DNA of 29,815 bases from Bacteroides sp. OM05-12 (GCF_003438995.1 NZ_QSUN01000002.1:416130-445944), one strand, 5' to 3'. Positions 16,721 through 26,344 are shown, counted from the first letter of the stretch. Notes: generated from the letters alone by a model not told the origin. Numbers and translations: made by a program.

Positions 16721-19700
16721 TTACTTCACGTTGAAGAATTTCAAAGTATCCGTTGTTCCGTCATCGTAAGTGCGGACAACCATGTAGACATTACTATCAT
16801 GTGATGTCGGTTTCGGAACTTCAATTCCGTAAGTATTATAATAGACTTCTTTCACTACAATCTTGCCGTTAAGAATGTCGTTGATCCCGGATGGCTTGTT
16901 GCAGTTGATTTCAAACGTTTTGTTTAGTTCACCTGCCGTTGCAGTCAACGTTGCTTTACCGATACACTCTTTGTCGTCAAACAAGGCATTGAAACCGGAG
17001 AATGAGATGTTGGCAACGGAAGATGTCCAATTTACTCCTTCGGGAGCGCCTACAAAGAAATCTTTAGTGATTGAGTTTTTGGAATCGCCTTCGGCAAATG
17101 CAATCGTGACGGCATTTATCAAAGCGTACGGTTCGGAAATCTGTGTTGTTGGAATCGGTAATGTATAGTCATCGCCTGCTGTCCATCCGTTGCCCATATC
17201 TGTTTTTGCAAGTTCGGCAATAGTGATGGTTGTTCCTATGGTGTCGTTGTGATGAGTACCGTAGTCGGTAACGAAGTATGAACTTTCCACTTTATTCTCA
17301 CTATTCCAATATGAATCGCTTAGGTCAGCTCCGATAAGGGATCCGCACTCATCGGATTGGGCAACTATTTTACCGGCATTATAGCAACGGATGATTTGCG
17401 TATGTCCGCTTCTCGGAACTCCGACAAGTCCGCCTACCTGATTTGCTCCGGTCACGATACCCATATTGTAACAGTCGGTGAATACGGCAGTGCCCTGTCC
17501 TGCAAGACCACCGATTCCGTAGCCGGAGGTTTTATCCGTTCCTACCTCGGTACTTAGGGAAATGACATCACCTACATTGAAACTTGACTCAACTACTCCT
17601 TTGCTGCCAAGACCTACAAGTCCGCCACCGCGGTTGGTTGCTATGGTGACCTTTCCTGAATTCCAGCAACTCTTCAGAGTACTTGTCACTCCATTTATAT
17701 ATCCGGCAATACCTCCGATCCCGAAAGAACCTTTGAGCTCTGCTGTGTTGTAACAGTTTTCGGTAGTCGTGTAGTCAGTGCTATAAGCTATTATACCTCC
17801 TATGTTATTACCGTCGGATTCGATTGTCCCGGTATTGTGGCAATTACTGATCACGACAGGATTGTCTTCCTTAGGAGTAGTCTTATAGTAGGCTGTGATG
17901 CCTCCGGTGTTGATGTTCGTTGTACTGATAGTTCCTGAATTCCGGCAGTTCGTGAATTTGGATCCGGGAGTGTAAAGAGCGACCAATCCCGCAGTAGGAG
18001 CGCCTGTGCTCGATTGCGTCTTGGTAGGTCTTGCCGTGATGTTACCTGTATTATAGCATTCCGTGAGAATCAGCGGATTAGTGACCGTTCCGCTGGCGTC
18101 TGTATTGGCAATCAGACCGGCAACCACAGCCGAACCTACGATATCGCCCTCATTGTAGCATCCTGTCAAAGTCATCGTTTGTTTCCTTGAACTTGTAGAC
18201 TTAGCGTATGCTATAAGGCCGGCAACGTATTTAGTGTTGTCGATGTCGATGATTTCTATATTGCCTTTATTGTAGCATTCTTCCATTGTTATTGGACCGG
18301 ATTCTGCTATAAGACCTGCTATATAGGATTTTTGATTTCCATTACAGATGATCTTTCCTTCATTTCCGCAACGCACTAATTCTACGCCTTCTTCAGCTTC
18401 GGCTGCTATGCCCGCAATGTCGTTGTTGGTACCCGAAATTGTTCCTTTGTTGACAACATCGGTCAGTATGGCACCGGCATACAGTTTTCCGAATCCTGAA
18501 GTGCTTTTGTCTTTGGAAGAGGTGACATTGATTTCACTTACACAATTAATGAGCTTTCCATATACGGAACCTGTGAAACCTCCGGTAGAGGCATAGTTGG
18601 AGGTTACTTCCCCTGTTATCGTGAGGTTGGAGATTGAGCCTGATTCACCTAAGGTGCGTATTGCTGCTTGTCCGGTAGCCGTAGTGGTCAGATTTATACC
18701 ACTGATTTTCTTGTTGTTACCATCAAGTGAAGCCTGTAGTGGTGTTACGCCTTTAGCTGCAAGCATCTTAAACTCAGTGTCGGTAAAATCAAGATTTTCT
18801 GTTAATTTAAGGAATTTGCCTTGGAATGATTCTGTAATTACGTCGATGTAATCAGAGAGGTTGTTCCAGTCAGTGGTAGAAGAAATCAGATACGGGTCTT
18901 CTTCTGTTCCTGAACCTGCCAATGGTACAGCTGGTATTCTCTTTATCTCGATTTTCTTCACATAGTCACCGAAATCAGCCACTAAGTTGTCGATTGTGAG
19001 TTCGTCAACTTCTTCGGGAGAGTAGAGTGTACTGCCTCCGATAGCGAACTCTTTGTGTTTTTCCAATGACCAAGTAAGACCATCGATCAATGTGAGCTTG
19101 GCATTCTGATTCATGTCCTTAGCCGTCACACCCGGTTTCATCGTTACTATCACTTTACGTGCTTTAGACAGTTTGTCTTCATTGGCGAATTGTTTCAATA
19201 CCGGATATTGGCCTTTGGTGAAATCCCAAATGGAAGTATCGAATCCTTCCAAAGCAGTACCGGAGACAAGAACTGGTGTTTCAACGCCGTTCATACCCTC
19301 CATATCTGCATTACCTATTGCGCCCAATGTAAGAATCTGAGCATCCCAATAGTTGTTTTGGATAATACCTTGTGTTCCTCCTTCACCGGCTATTGCACTG
19401 ATGGTGTTTTTATCTTCTCCGTCAGCCGATACCGAACCGAAGTTGATGCTATTGTACATGTCGTTGTGTCCTGAAACGTCGGTCATGATTACCTTTGAGT
19501 AGAGACCGGCGATACCTCCGGCTCTTTCACCCCAAGAATATACCGTACCGGCATTTACACAGTTGCGGATTACACCACCTGTCGATGAACCCGTGATGCC
19601 TCCGGCAGTCTTACTCATTTTTTGTAGTTTCTGGAACATTGAAATTTGCTTCACCTCCACATTTCCTGCGTTGGCACAGTTTTCTACGAATCCGTAGTTA

Positions 19701-22700
19701 ATACCGGTGATACCTCCTACCTGATTGGCTCCGCAGTATATGTTTCCGGCATTGTAGCAATTGGTGACTTTCCCGTCTTTACGAACAGTTCCGACGAAAC
19801 CTCCTATATTATTACTGTAACCTCTTACATCGGCATAGTTCTTACAGTTGTTGATCAATCCGTAGTTATCTCCGGCGAAAGTTCCGGATGTAGCCCAGAA
19901 TTCAAATTTACAGTCGGCAGCAAACGTGATGTTTTTGATAACACCATCTACTGCCAATCTGCCTATGAAACCTCCGTTACTGCGGCTATTCATATTGTCG
20001 GGCGTACCCAGTCCGTCTTCTGTGTCTTCCGGACGGATTTTCCATAGAACTCTGTCAATCAACATCCGGCTTATGGTATGACCGTCACCGTCGATAGTTC
20101 CCGAGAACTGACATTCACTGTCGTTGTAGACAGATGAAATTCCGTCAAATTCCGTAGTATATTCCATATCGATGTCGTTGGCCAACTTGAAATATGTGTC
20201 GGCAAACGGTTGCATCTTAGCATTGGTTATGTTTCCTAATTCTACTAAATCTTCTTTGGTTTTCAGCAAGAACGGACTCAGTTCAGTACCGTCTCCCTCA
20301 AAAGGAACAGGTACTATTTTGATGAAGTAAGCGAAGTTTACGTTCCCGTTCTTTATAACAAGAGTATCGGTACCGAAACTTTCCTCTATCTTGATTTTAC
20401 TGTCGGTAATAGAGCAGAAATAGCCTTCAGTGCCGTATCCTTTATCCTTATAAAGAGAATATTGTGTATTTCCAAGTGGTTTGAGCATGGCATCTTTTGA
20501 AATCTTTCCCAGCGAATTGCCGCTTGCCATACTTATTACTGAAGCTCCCATTTTAGCCGTTTCGTTGTCGTCTAATCCTTTAAGACGTGGATATTGTCCT
20601 TCGGTGAATGACCATACGGCGGCATTAAGTCCGGTAATACCGGATACCTTAGTAAGGTCGGCTGTTTCTACACCTGATATTTTGGCATATTTGGAACCGA
20701 AGTTTGAAATCTGTTTATCGAAATAGATATTGTCGATAGCGGGAGTGGAACCGTCCTGTATCATACCGAGCGTTTCGCGTGATTCTGTCTCCGGATTGTA
20801 CAGATACGTATCGGCAAATATTTGTGTGGAAGTGTAGCAGCCGGTTACAACAGATTGCTTCTGTGCTTTTTCTTCATCCGTATAACTGCTTACGAAACCG
20901 GTCAGTCCCCCGACTCTTTTCGAGGCTTTAGCCTGTATGGAGCCGATACTGTAGCTGTCGTTCAGCTCTCCTGTAAGGAAGCCTACGATACCTCCTACGA
21001 CCGTATTGATGTCGTTGCATCCCAATATTGTGCCGACACTGAAACATTTCGTGATAATGCCCTGATAACAATTTCCCGTGATACCGCCTGCATATACCGC
21101 TTTTGCATTTAACGACTGACAGTCGACTATCCCGGAGAAGAAGCAGTTTTCGGCTTTTGCGTAATACAATAGAGCTGTTAAGCCTCCGGCGGGATAATTG
21201 AGCTCACCGGAAGAGTAAACTATTACGTTTGTTTCGGTCGCATTACAGTTCTGTATCAGTTCATCGACCTCACTTGCCAGTCCGGCAACATTACCTGTCA
21301 AGCCGATAATATTGCTATTTGTAACAGAGCAGTTTGTGATGGTTTTCACTACACCTGCCAATCCTGCCGTAGCTCTTCCGGAGTTTTCCACATCGGCACC
21401 AGAAACATGACATTTGTCGACTATACCGTCAGACCAGCCGACAATGGCTGCTGCATAATAGTTGGAAGCTCTGATTACGGGATTTTCAGCGTTGAGGTTC
21501 TTGATTACACTTGCCTCACCGGCATGACCGAATAGAGCTGCGTATCCGGCACCTCCTGTCGATACGTTGAGGCCTTGGATTGTGTGGTTGTTACCGTCAA
21601 ATGTTCCGTCGAAATGGTGAGACCAATCCTTTCCTATAGGTGTAAAACGGTATCCTGCCATGTCGATGTCGTTCTCCAGACGGAAATATTTGCCTGTAAA
21701 GGCCCGGTTGTATTTCTTTCCGTCGGCATCGGTTGAATTGTAATCGGCTTCTTTAACATCGTTGACTTTGTCGCCGAGTAAGATCAGATGGTCAATTGAT
21801 TTAATCAGATACGGACTGTTTTCTGTTCCTTCGCCTTCAAAATCGCTTACGGAAATCGTGGGATAGCTTATATCGAACGGAACAGTCAACTTGCCCTCAG
21901 TTATGATTGCGAGATAACTGGATGAATTTGTCATTGTCCAGTCCTTCCAGGTTATGTTTCGTTTGTCTGTTGCCTTTTCGGTAGCGATAGCATCGGCATA
22001 ACCGGTAATTCGTCCTGTCGAAGCGTCGTAGGTGATGGCGTTGGTGTAATAGTTGTCGCCATTGTTGGCTTTACGTGCCAATTGTTGACCGATTGCAGCC
22101 GTTTGGTCGCGCCTCAATTCCAATTCCACTGTCATTCCGTAGTTTCCGAAGTTTATGACTGTCAGAATGTTGGGTGAGGTTTGTTCGGCTATTACGCTGT
22201 AAGAGAGTTCTTCTTCGGTGAACGGCGAAGTTGTGGTTACAAGCCTTGTCTGGGACATTGTGGCATTGGCTTTTTGAAACTCCGTTTGGTAGAAACACCC
22301 GACATACGAATTAGAAGACTCTTGGAAGATGCCCCACCAGGAAGTGATAGAAATAGATCCGTCATCGTTGATTGTTCCTTCTATTTCTTTGGTACGGTTT
22401 GGTTTCGGCAAGCCGTCATTGCCAACTTCAACTACGGCGATATCCAATTTACCGAGAGTCTGGGTTTCAATAATCTGCTGGTTGGGTATTGAAATAGTCT
22501 TTGCAGCAAAATCTACTGTTGCCGTCACTGTCACCCCCGTGTCGTAGAAGTTGATGAACTTGATGCTGTTGGGATTCCCATCGACGGTTTCGATCGTAAC
22601 GCTTCTTCCACCATCGGCACCGGGAATTACGATTGTTTGGTAGGTTTGTACATAATTACCTGAGAGTTCGCTTGCGGAGCTTACCGAAGCGGTTCTTGAA

Positions 22701-22915
22701 CGGACTTTTTTTACAGTTGTGGAGGCTTCCACTTTGATAAACTTACCGCTTTCGCTCAATCTGAGATTTGGCGATTCTTGCAGTTTCTTAGGCGAAGGTT
22801 TTGTCGACTCGGAGATAGTGGCAACACTTTGCGTACAATAGTCCATTGCAAGAATACTTGATGGGAACCACACGCATACGAGCAGCATCCCCAAAAAAGA
22901 AGTAGTCTTTTTCAT
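16721..22915 (-). CDS. Very large secreted GLUG-repeat surface protein
   Basis: A 2064-aa protein from the ATG at 22915, chosen because the signal peptide MKKTTSFLGMLLVCVWFPSSILA starts there and the promoter lies just upstream. Residues ~50-350 are a beta-rich N-terminal region. Three long modules then follow, each opening with a GTE.(S/D)P(Y/F)L motif (~362, ~876, ~1336) and an (L/F)...(N/E)(D/N)(I/L)D segment, and containing many short repeats such as GGITG..Y.G.I..C.N.G.I. These match the GLUG motif family and should fold as a right-handed beta-helix. The first two modules end with W.FT.GQYP.LK. The last ~60 residues (EVYYNTYGIEV...VYMVVRTYDDGT) resemble a C-terminal sorting-type domain. 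The likely place is the cell surface; adhesion is a guess. It is monocistronic, with its own promoter and terminator. Confidence 0.8.
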   Translation of the reverse strand: MKKTTSFLGMLLVCVWFPSSILAMDYCTQSVATISESTKPSPKKLQESPNLRLSESGKFIKVEASTTVKKVRSRTASVSSASELSGNYVQTYQTIVIPGADGGRSVTIETVDGNPNSIKFINFYDTGVTVTATVDFAAKTISIPNQQIIETQTLGKLDIAVVEVGNDGLPKPNRTKEIEGTINDDGSISITSWWGIFQESSNSYVGCFYQTEFQKANATMSQTRLVTTTSPFTEEELSYSVIAEQTSPNILTVINFGNYGMTVELELRRDQTAAIGQQLARKANNGDNYYTNAITYDASTGRITGYADAIATEKATDKRNITWKDWTMTNSSSYLAIITEGKLTVPFDISYPTISVSDFEGEGTENSPYLIKSIDHLILLGDKVNDVKEADYNSTDADGKKYNRAFTGKYFRLENDIDMAGYRFTPIGKDWSHHFDGTFDGNNHTIQGLNVSTGGAGYAALFGHAGEASVIKNLNAENPVIRASNYYAAAIVGWSDGIVDKCHVSGADVENSGRATAGLAGVVKTITNCSVTNSNIIGLTGNVAGLASEVDELIQNCNATETNVIVYSSGELNYPAGGLTALLYYAKAENCFFSGIVDCQSLNAKAVYAGGITGNCYQGIITKCFSVGTILGCNDINTVVGGIVGFLTGELNDSYSIGSIQAKASKRVGGLTGFVSSYTDEEKAQKQSVVTGCYTSTQIFADTYLYNPETESRETLGMIQDGSTPAIDNIYFDKQISNFGSKYAKISGVETADLTKVSGITGLNAAVWSFTEGQYPRLKGLDDNETAKMGASVISMASGNSLGKISKDAMLKPLGNTQYSLYKDKGYGTEGYFCSITDSKIKIEESFGTDTLVIKNGNVNFAYFIKIVPVPFEGDGTELSPFLLKTKEDLVELGNITNAKMQPFADTYFKLANDIDMEYTTEFDGISSVYNDSECQFSGTIDGDGHTISRMLIDRVLWKIRPEDTEDGLGTPDNMNSRSNGGFIGRLAVDGVIKNITFAADCKFEFWATSGTFAGDNYGLINNCKNYADVRGYSNNIGGFVGTVRKDGKVTNCYNAGNIYCGANQVGGITGINYGFVENCANAGNVEVKQISMFQKLQKMSKTAGGITGSSTGGVIRNCVNAGTVYSWGERAGGIAGLYSKVIMTDVSGHNDMYNSINFGSVSADGEDKNTISAIAGEGGTQGIIQNNYWDAQILTLGAIGNADMEGMNGVETPVLVSGTALEGFDTSIWDFTKGQYPVLKQFANEDKLSKARKVIVTMKPGVTAKDMNQNAKLTLIDGLTWSLEKHKEFAIGGSTLYSPEEVDELTIDNLVADFGDYVKKIEIKRIPAVPLAGSGTEEDPYLISSTTDWNNLSDYIDVITESFQGKFLKLTENLDFTDTEFKMLAAKGVTPLQASLDGNNKKISGINLTTTATGQAAIRTLGESGSISNLTITGEVTSNYASTGGFTGSVYGKLINCVSEINVTSSKDKSTSGFGKLYAGAILTDVVNKGTISGTNNDIAGIAAEAEEGVELVRCGNEGKIICNGNQKSYIAGLIAESGPITMEECYNKGNIEIIDIDNTKYVAGLIAYAKSTSSRKQTMTLTGCYNEGDIVGSAVVAGLIANTDASGTVTNPLILTECYNTGNITARPTKTQSSTGAPTAGLVALYTPGSKFTNCRNSGTISTTNINTGGITAYYKTTPKEDNPVVISNCHNTGTIESDGNNIGGIIAYSTDYTTTENCYNTAELKGSFGIGGIAGYINGVTSTLKSCWNSGKVTIATNRGGGLVGLGSKGVVESSFNVGDVISLSTEVGTDKTSGYGIGGLAGQGTAVFTDCYNMGIVTGANQVGGLVGVPRSGHTQIIRCYNAGKIVAQSDECGSLIGADLSDSYWNSENKVESSYFVTDYGTHHNDTIGTTITIAELAKTDMGNGWTAGDDYTLPIPTTQISEPYALINAVTIAFAEGDSKNSITKDFFVGAPEGVNWTSSVANISFSGFNALFDDKECIGKATLTATAGELNKTFEINCNKPSGINDILNGKIVVKEVYYNTYGIEVPKPTSHDSNVYMVVRTYDDGTTDTLKFFNVK

Positions 22916-22936
22916 AATATGTTGTTTTACAACCAT

Positions 22937-22968
22937 CAAAATTATAGAATGTGTACACTATTTCCAAA
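22937..22968 (-). promoter_or_regulatory. Consensus promoter of the GLUG-protein gene
   Basis: On the - strand TTTG (22965-22968) and TAATTTTG (22937-22944) are separated by exactly 20 bp, a full Bacteroidetes -33/-7 match. Transcription should start near 22931, leaving a leader of about 15 nt before the ATG at 22915. This rules out the in-frame ATG at 22939, which lies within the -7 box. Confidence 0.75.
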
Positions 22969-23115
22969 TAAAAGTGATAATTTATACTTGAATACAATAA
23001 AAAAGTAATAATGTAAAAGCAAGCGTCAGGTGTGAGACGATCCTGTTATGGTGTGGTGTATTGCAATATAGAGACTTTGAAGGCAAAGAACCTGGGTATT
23101 GAACATATGAAAATG

Positions 23116-23140
23116 AAGAGGATGTGTTTGACATCCTCTT
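23116..23140. terminator. Terminator after the yitT-like gene
   Basis: AAGAGGATGT and ACATCCTCTT form a perfect 10-bp stem with a GTTTG loop about 90 bp past the yitT-like stop. TTTT follows on the + side, and on the - side the stem is followed by CATTTT. The rest of 22969-23230 shows no supportable gene. Confidence 0.7.
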
Positions 23141-23230
23141 TTAATAGTTTTTAGTAGTATATGATTAAACAGTAGAAATATTGTTTCGGCTTGTTCCTCC
23201 GTTGAAATAATCCTGAATTATGGGAGTCAT

Positions 23231-23310
23231 TTATTCCGGTTGTATCTCGTTGGCAGAGGGAAGTTGTTTCCATCCTTCGCCGAAGGTGTCGTAAGCATCG
23301 GTGACTACAA
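23231..23310 (-). repeat. yitT-end copy of the 80-bp direct repeat
   Basis: This is the in-gene copy of the pair described at 16561-16640. It runs from the stop codon into the last ~26 codons of the intact gene. The two copies bracket a 6.6-kb segment that contains only the GLUG-protein gene and its signals. Confidence 0.95.
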
Positions 23311-24241
23311 CGAATGCACGTGGGTCGGCTTCTTTAATTTTTTGCTTTACGGAAGTCACTTCCCGGCGGTTCACCACAAGGAAAAGCATCTCTTTTTCAG
23401 CTCCTGTATACAGACCTGAACTTTTGATGCGGGTAGCCGTGCGGTCTAAATCTTGAAGGATGAAGTTATGTAGTTCCACCATTTCCTTTTCGCTGATGAT
23501 AAACAGCAACTTATCGTCTTTCGCTCCGTTTATCACATAAGCTATCACCCGTGATGTGATGAAGATGGCGATAAGCGAATAGAAAGAAAGATACCATGAA
23601 GGTTGAGTGGTATCTTCTGCATTGCCTATACCGAATCCGATTACCACCAGACCGAAGCAGACAACAACAGCGTCTACCAGCAATATGGCTTTGGAGAAAC
23701 GGATGTGAAAGAACTTTTGCAACATCATTCCGATAATGTCAGTTCCCCCTGTAGTAGCCTGATTGCACACCACGATACCGCTACCGATGCCGATAAGAGT
23801 AGCTCCCATAACACAGGTCAGCATCAAGTGATCGGTCATGTTCAGAGTGCCGCCGAGAAGTTGGGCGGGGTCTAGTTTTTCCAATGCTTCCCGTGTAGGA
23901 TAGACCAGGCTGGATAAGAGGTTCATAACGAGCGGTGTGAATAAAGCGGCAACGATAGTGCGTGCTCCCAATTTGGAACCCAATAATATAACCGAAAGGA
24001 TAAGCAACGGAACATCAAACATATAACCGAATGTACCTACCTGAATGGAAGGAAACAGGTTGTGAAGCACAATGCTTGCGCCATATACTCCGCCCGGCAC
24101 TATATTATAGGGATTGATGAAGAAGACGAAACCTGCTGCCAGTATCGTGCAACCCACAAAAATGTTTATCCATGAAGTCCACCAATTCAGTTGTAAAACA
24201 GACTTGCTTTGTTGTTTTAATGTATCTAATATTGCTGCCAT
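23231..24241 (-). CDS. YitT-family integral membrane protein (DUF161 + DUF2179)
   Basis: A 336-aa protein. I chose the ATG at 24241 (MAAILDTLKQQ) because the likely promoter overlaps the upstream in-frame ATG at 24271. About five or six hydrophobic segments lie in residues ~20-220, with glycine motifs PYNIVPGGVYGASIVLHN (~43-60) and NQATTGGTDIIGMML (~157-171) that are signatures of this family. The last ~90 residues (LFIISEKEMVELHNFILQDLDRTATR...GLYTGAEKEMLFLVVNRREV) are the soluble DUF2179 domain. Transport function and substrate are unknown for the family. It appears monocistronic. The final ~80 bp are duplicated at 16561-16640. Confidence 0.9.
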   Translation of the reverse strand: MAAILDTLKQQSKSVLQLNWWTSWINIFVGCTILAAGFVFFINPYNIVPGGVYGASIVLHNLFPSIQVGTFGYMFDVPLLILSVILLGSKLGARTIVAALFTPLVMNLLSSLVYPTREALEKLDPAQLLGGTLNMTDHLMLTCVMGATLIGIGSGIVVCNQATTGGTDIIGMMLQKFFHIRFSKAILLVDAVVVCFGLVVIGFGIGNAEDTTQPSWYLSFYSLIAIFITSRVIAYVINGAKDDKLLFIISEKEMVELHNFILQDLDRTATRIKSSGLYTGAEKEMLFLVVNRREVTSVKQKIKEADPRAFVVVTDAYDTFGEGWKQLPSANEIQPE

Positions 24242-24268
24242 TATTCTTTGATGTTTATATTCATGCAG

Positions 24269-24276
24269 CAAATATA
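24269..24276 (-). promoter_or_regulatory. -7 element of the yitT-like gene
   Basis: On the - strand this reads TATATTTG, a full match to TAnnTTTG, 27 bp before the ATG at 24241. The -33 position has no clear TTTG, so the promoter is half-supported. It explains why the upstream in-frame ATG at 24271 is unlikely. Confidence 0.5.
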
Positions 24277-24394
24277 CAAAATAGAAGTGAGCTTACACTA
24301 TTTCTTCCAAAACTTTTCTTGTTATATGTGTTGATTTATTCCATATACTGATTGACGGGGTAGGATATTTCCCGATACAACCATTGACTGAAAA

Positions 24395-24501
24395 ACGCCT
24401 AAGGGAGCGTTGTCTTACATCTACTTGAGCGTTGCCTTACGCCCAAGGGAGCGTTAGCTCTCACTCCCTTAGGTGAAAGGCAACGCTCCCTTAGGCGTAA
24501 G
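24395..24501. repeat. Dense palindromic cluster between ygiQ and the yitT-like gene
   Basis: ACGCCTAAGGGAGCGTTG (24395-24412) is matched by its exact complement at 24481-24498. Between them lie a second AAGGGAGCGTT (24445-24455), a CTCCCTTAGG (24464-24473), and GAGCGTTGCCTT (24427-24438), which pairs with 24477-24488. Several alternative folds are possible. It begins 7 bp past the ygiQ stop and may serve as its 3' end, but there is no T-run. The layout resembles REP-type palindromic units. Confidence 0.85.
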
Positions 24502-24508
24502 CGGAGTA

Positions 24509-26332
24509 TTATTTTCCGTATAATTTGTCAATCAGATCTTTTCTGCCCATTTTGCGGAGTTCCTCTATGATTTGCTTTCTGTATTCCGGTTGGTACCAGA
24601 AGAAGAATTGCCGTTGTGCAAGTTTTTGTTTCGGGTTTCTCGCTGTGTAGACAGGTTCCAATGTATAGGGATGATACCCGGTATAGTAGGCTTCGGTAGC
24701 CATGGTCATCGGGGTAGGTGTAAAGTCTTGTACCTGCTCCAGATGAAAGTTTAAGTTCTTTGTAATGACGGCAAGCTCCGCCATATCTTCTTCCGTGCAT
24801 CCGGGATGCGAGGAGATGAAATAGGGGATAAGCTGTTGTTTCAGGTTTAATTCCCTGTTTAATTTGTCGAATGTACGTTTAAACTGCTGGAACTGTAAGA
24901 AAGAAGGCTTTCTCATGATGGTAAGCACACGGTCGGAGGTATGCTCCGGGGCCACTTTCAGACGTCCGCTTACATGGTTGCCTATCAGCTCCCGGGTATA
25001 CTCGGCTGCTGCCCGGTTGATATTCGCGTCTTTGCTTTCGTATTGCAGCAAGTCATAACGCACACCACTTCCGATAAAGGATTTCTTGATCCCTTTGAGT
25101 GAGTCTACCGATCGGTAAATATCCAGCAGAGGGCGATGGTCACTGTTCAGGTTGGGACATACTTTCGGGTGTATGCAAGACGGTCGTTTACATTTCCGGC
25201 AGATATTCTCATCCCGTCCGCGCATCATGTACATATTGGCGGAAGGACCTCCCAAGTCGCTCAGATAACCTTTGAAATCAGGCAGTTCTATCACATCTTT
25301 TACTTCTTTCAGAATGGATTTCTTGCTTCTGCTTACGATGAACTTTCCCTGATGCGCAGAAATAGTACAGAAAGCGCAACCACCGAAACAGCCCCGATGG
25401 ATATTGATGGAGAACTTTATCATGTCGTATGCCGGAATGCGTTTCCCTTTATATTTGGGATGAGGCAAACGAGTATAAGGCAGGTCGAAAGAGTGATCTA
25501 ATTCCTCTTGACTCATCGGCGGATAGGGAGGATTCACCACGACGGCTTTCCGGTCTACTGCCTGAATAATCCTTGCCGCTTCATATTTATTGGACTCTTC
25601 TTCGATATGGCGGAAGTTCATCGCCTGTTTCTTCTTGTCTTTCAGGCATTCCTCGTGTGAAAATAGTTGGATGTCTGTGGGAGAGAGAGCCTCTATTTCC
25701 CCTTTACATATGTAGGCTGTTTGTGGAATATCCGTAGGCAGGGGAGTGTGCTCAGTACTGTTTTGCAGCCGTTTTACCAATTCCACAATCGGTTTCTCGC
25801 CCATGCCGTAGATTAGTAAATCCGCACCGGATTCTATCAGAATACTTTTGCGAAGCGCGTCTTGCCAGTAGTCGTAGTGTGTCAGTCTTCTCATGGACGC
25901 TTCTATGCCTCCCAGCACAACGGGTACATCGGGATAAAGCCTCTTGAGAATCTGCGTATAAACGATACTTGGGTATTCGGGACGCATATCCGGACGTGCG
26001 TCAGGAGTGTAGGCATCGTCAGAACGAAGGCGTTTGTTGGCTGTATATTTGTTGACCATCGAGTCCATGCATCCGGCGGATATGCCGAAGAACAGGCGTG
26101 GCTTCCCCAACTTCTTAAAGTCGCGCAAATCATCGCGCCAGTTGGGTTGCGGGATGATTGCCACCCGTAGCCCTTCCGCTTCCAGAATACGTCCGATAAC
26201 GGCTGCTCCGAATGACGGGTGGTCTACATAAGCGTCCCCCGAAAACAAGATTACATCCAGTTCATCCCATTTACGTAACTCTACTTCTTTCTTGGTGGTA
26301 GGTAACCAATCCGTCAGTTTGTACTCTTTCAT
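24509..26332 (-). CDS. ygiQ: YgiQ-family radical SAM protein
   Basis: A 607-aa protein from the ATG at 26332 (MKEYKLTDWLPTTKKE). An in-frame ATG at 26365 lies upstream of the promoter and is rejected. The N-terminal domain has FSGDAYVDHPSFGAAVIGR (~32-50) and SAGCMDSMVNKYTANKR, both family hallmarks, and VVLGGIEASMRRL (~137-149) of a B12-binding-like fold. The radical SAM cluster HRGCFGGCAFC (CxxxCxxC, ~312-320) coordinates the 4Fe-4S cluster. A second Cys-rich stretch, ICRKCKRPSCIHPKVCPN (~385-402), is also typical of YgiQ. The C-terminus with LEQVQDFTPTPMTMATEAYYTGYHP matches the DUF3362 region. The reaction is not known to me. The gene stands alone. Confidence 0.95.
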   Translation of the reverse strand: MKEYKLTDWLPTTKKEVELRKWDELDVILFSGDAYVDHPSFGAAVIGRILEAEGLRVAIIPQPNWRDDLRDFKKLGKPRLFFGISAGCMDSMVNKYTANKRLRSDDAYTPDARPDMRPEYPSIVYTQILKRLYPDVPVVLGGIEASMRRLTHYDYWQDALRKSILIESGADLLIYGMGEKPIVELVKRLQNSTEHTPLPTDIPQTAYICKGEIEALSPTDIQLFSHEECLKDKKKQAMNFRHIEEESNKYEAARIIQAVDRKAVVVNPPYPPMSQEELDHSFDLPYTRLPHPKYKGKRIPAYDMIKFSINIHRGCFGGCAFCTISAHQGKFIVSRSKKSILKEVKDVIELPDFKGYLSDLGGPSANMYMMRGRDENICRKCKRPSCIHPKVCPNLNSDHRPLLDIYRSVDSLKGIKKSFIGSGVRYDLLQYESKDANINRAAAEYTRELIGNHVSGRLKVAPEHTSDRVLTIMRKPSFLQFQQFKRTFDKLNRELNLKQQLIPYFISSHPGCTEEDMAELAVITKNLNFHLEQVQDFTPTPMTMATEAYYTGYHPYTLEPVYTARNPKQKLAQRQFFFWYQPEYRKQIIEELRKMGRKDLIDKLYGK

Positions 26333-26336
26333 GGTG

Positions 26337-26344
26337 CAAAGATA
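26337..26344 (-). promoter_or_regulatory. -7 element almost on the ygiQ start codon
   Basis: On the - strand this reads TATCTTTG, matching TAnnTTTG, with only 4 bp between it and the ATG at 26332. Transcription would begin at or within a few bases of the start codon, giving a leaderless or nearly leaderless message. The -33 region shows no clear TTTG. Confidence 0.55.

Noticed and set aside
16863..22547. + strand frames opposite the GLUG-protein gene
   Set aside because: Low-complexity shadows of a repeat-rich coding sequence; no signal, start region or domain supports them.
22900..23000. Invertible (phase-variable) promoter before the GLUG gene
   Set aside because: The promoter is clear, but I found no pair of inverted repeats flanking it.
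16561..23310. Composite transposon or IS bounded by the 80-bp repeats
   Set aside because: The repeats are direct, coding in origin, lack terminal inverted ends, and no transposase lies between them.
24395..24501. Palindromic cluster as a CRISPR or integron array
   Set aside because: Spacing between units is irregular, units occur in both orientations, and no cas or integrase gene is near.
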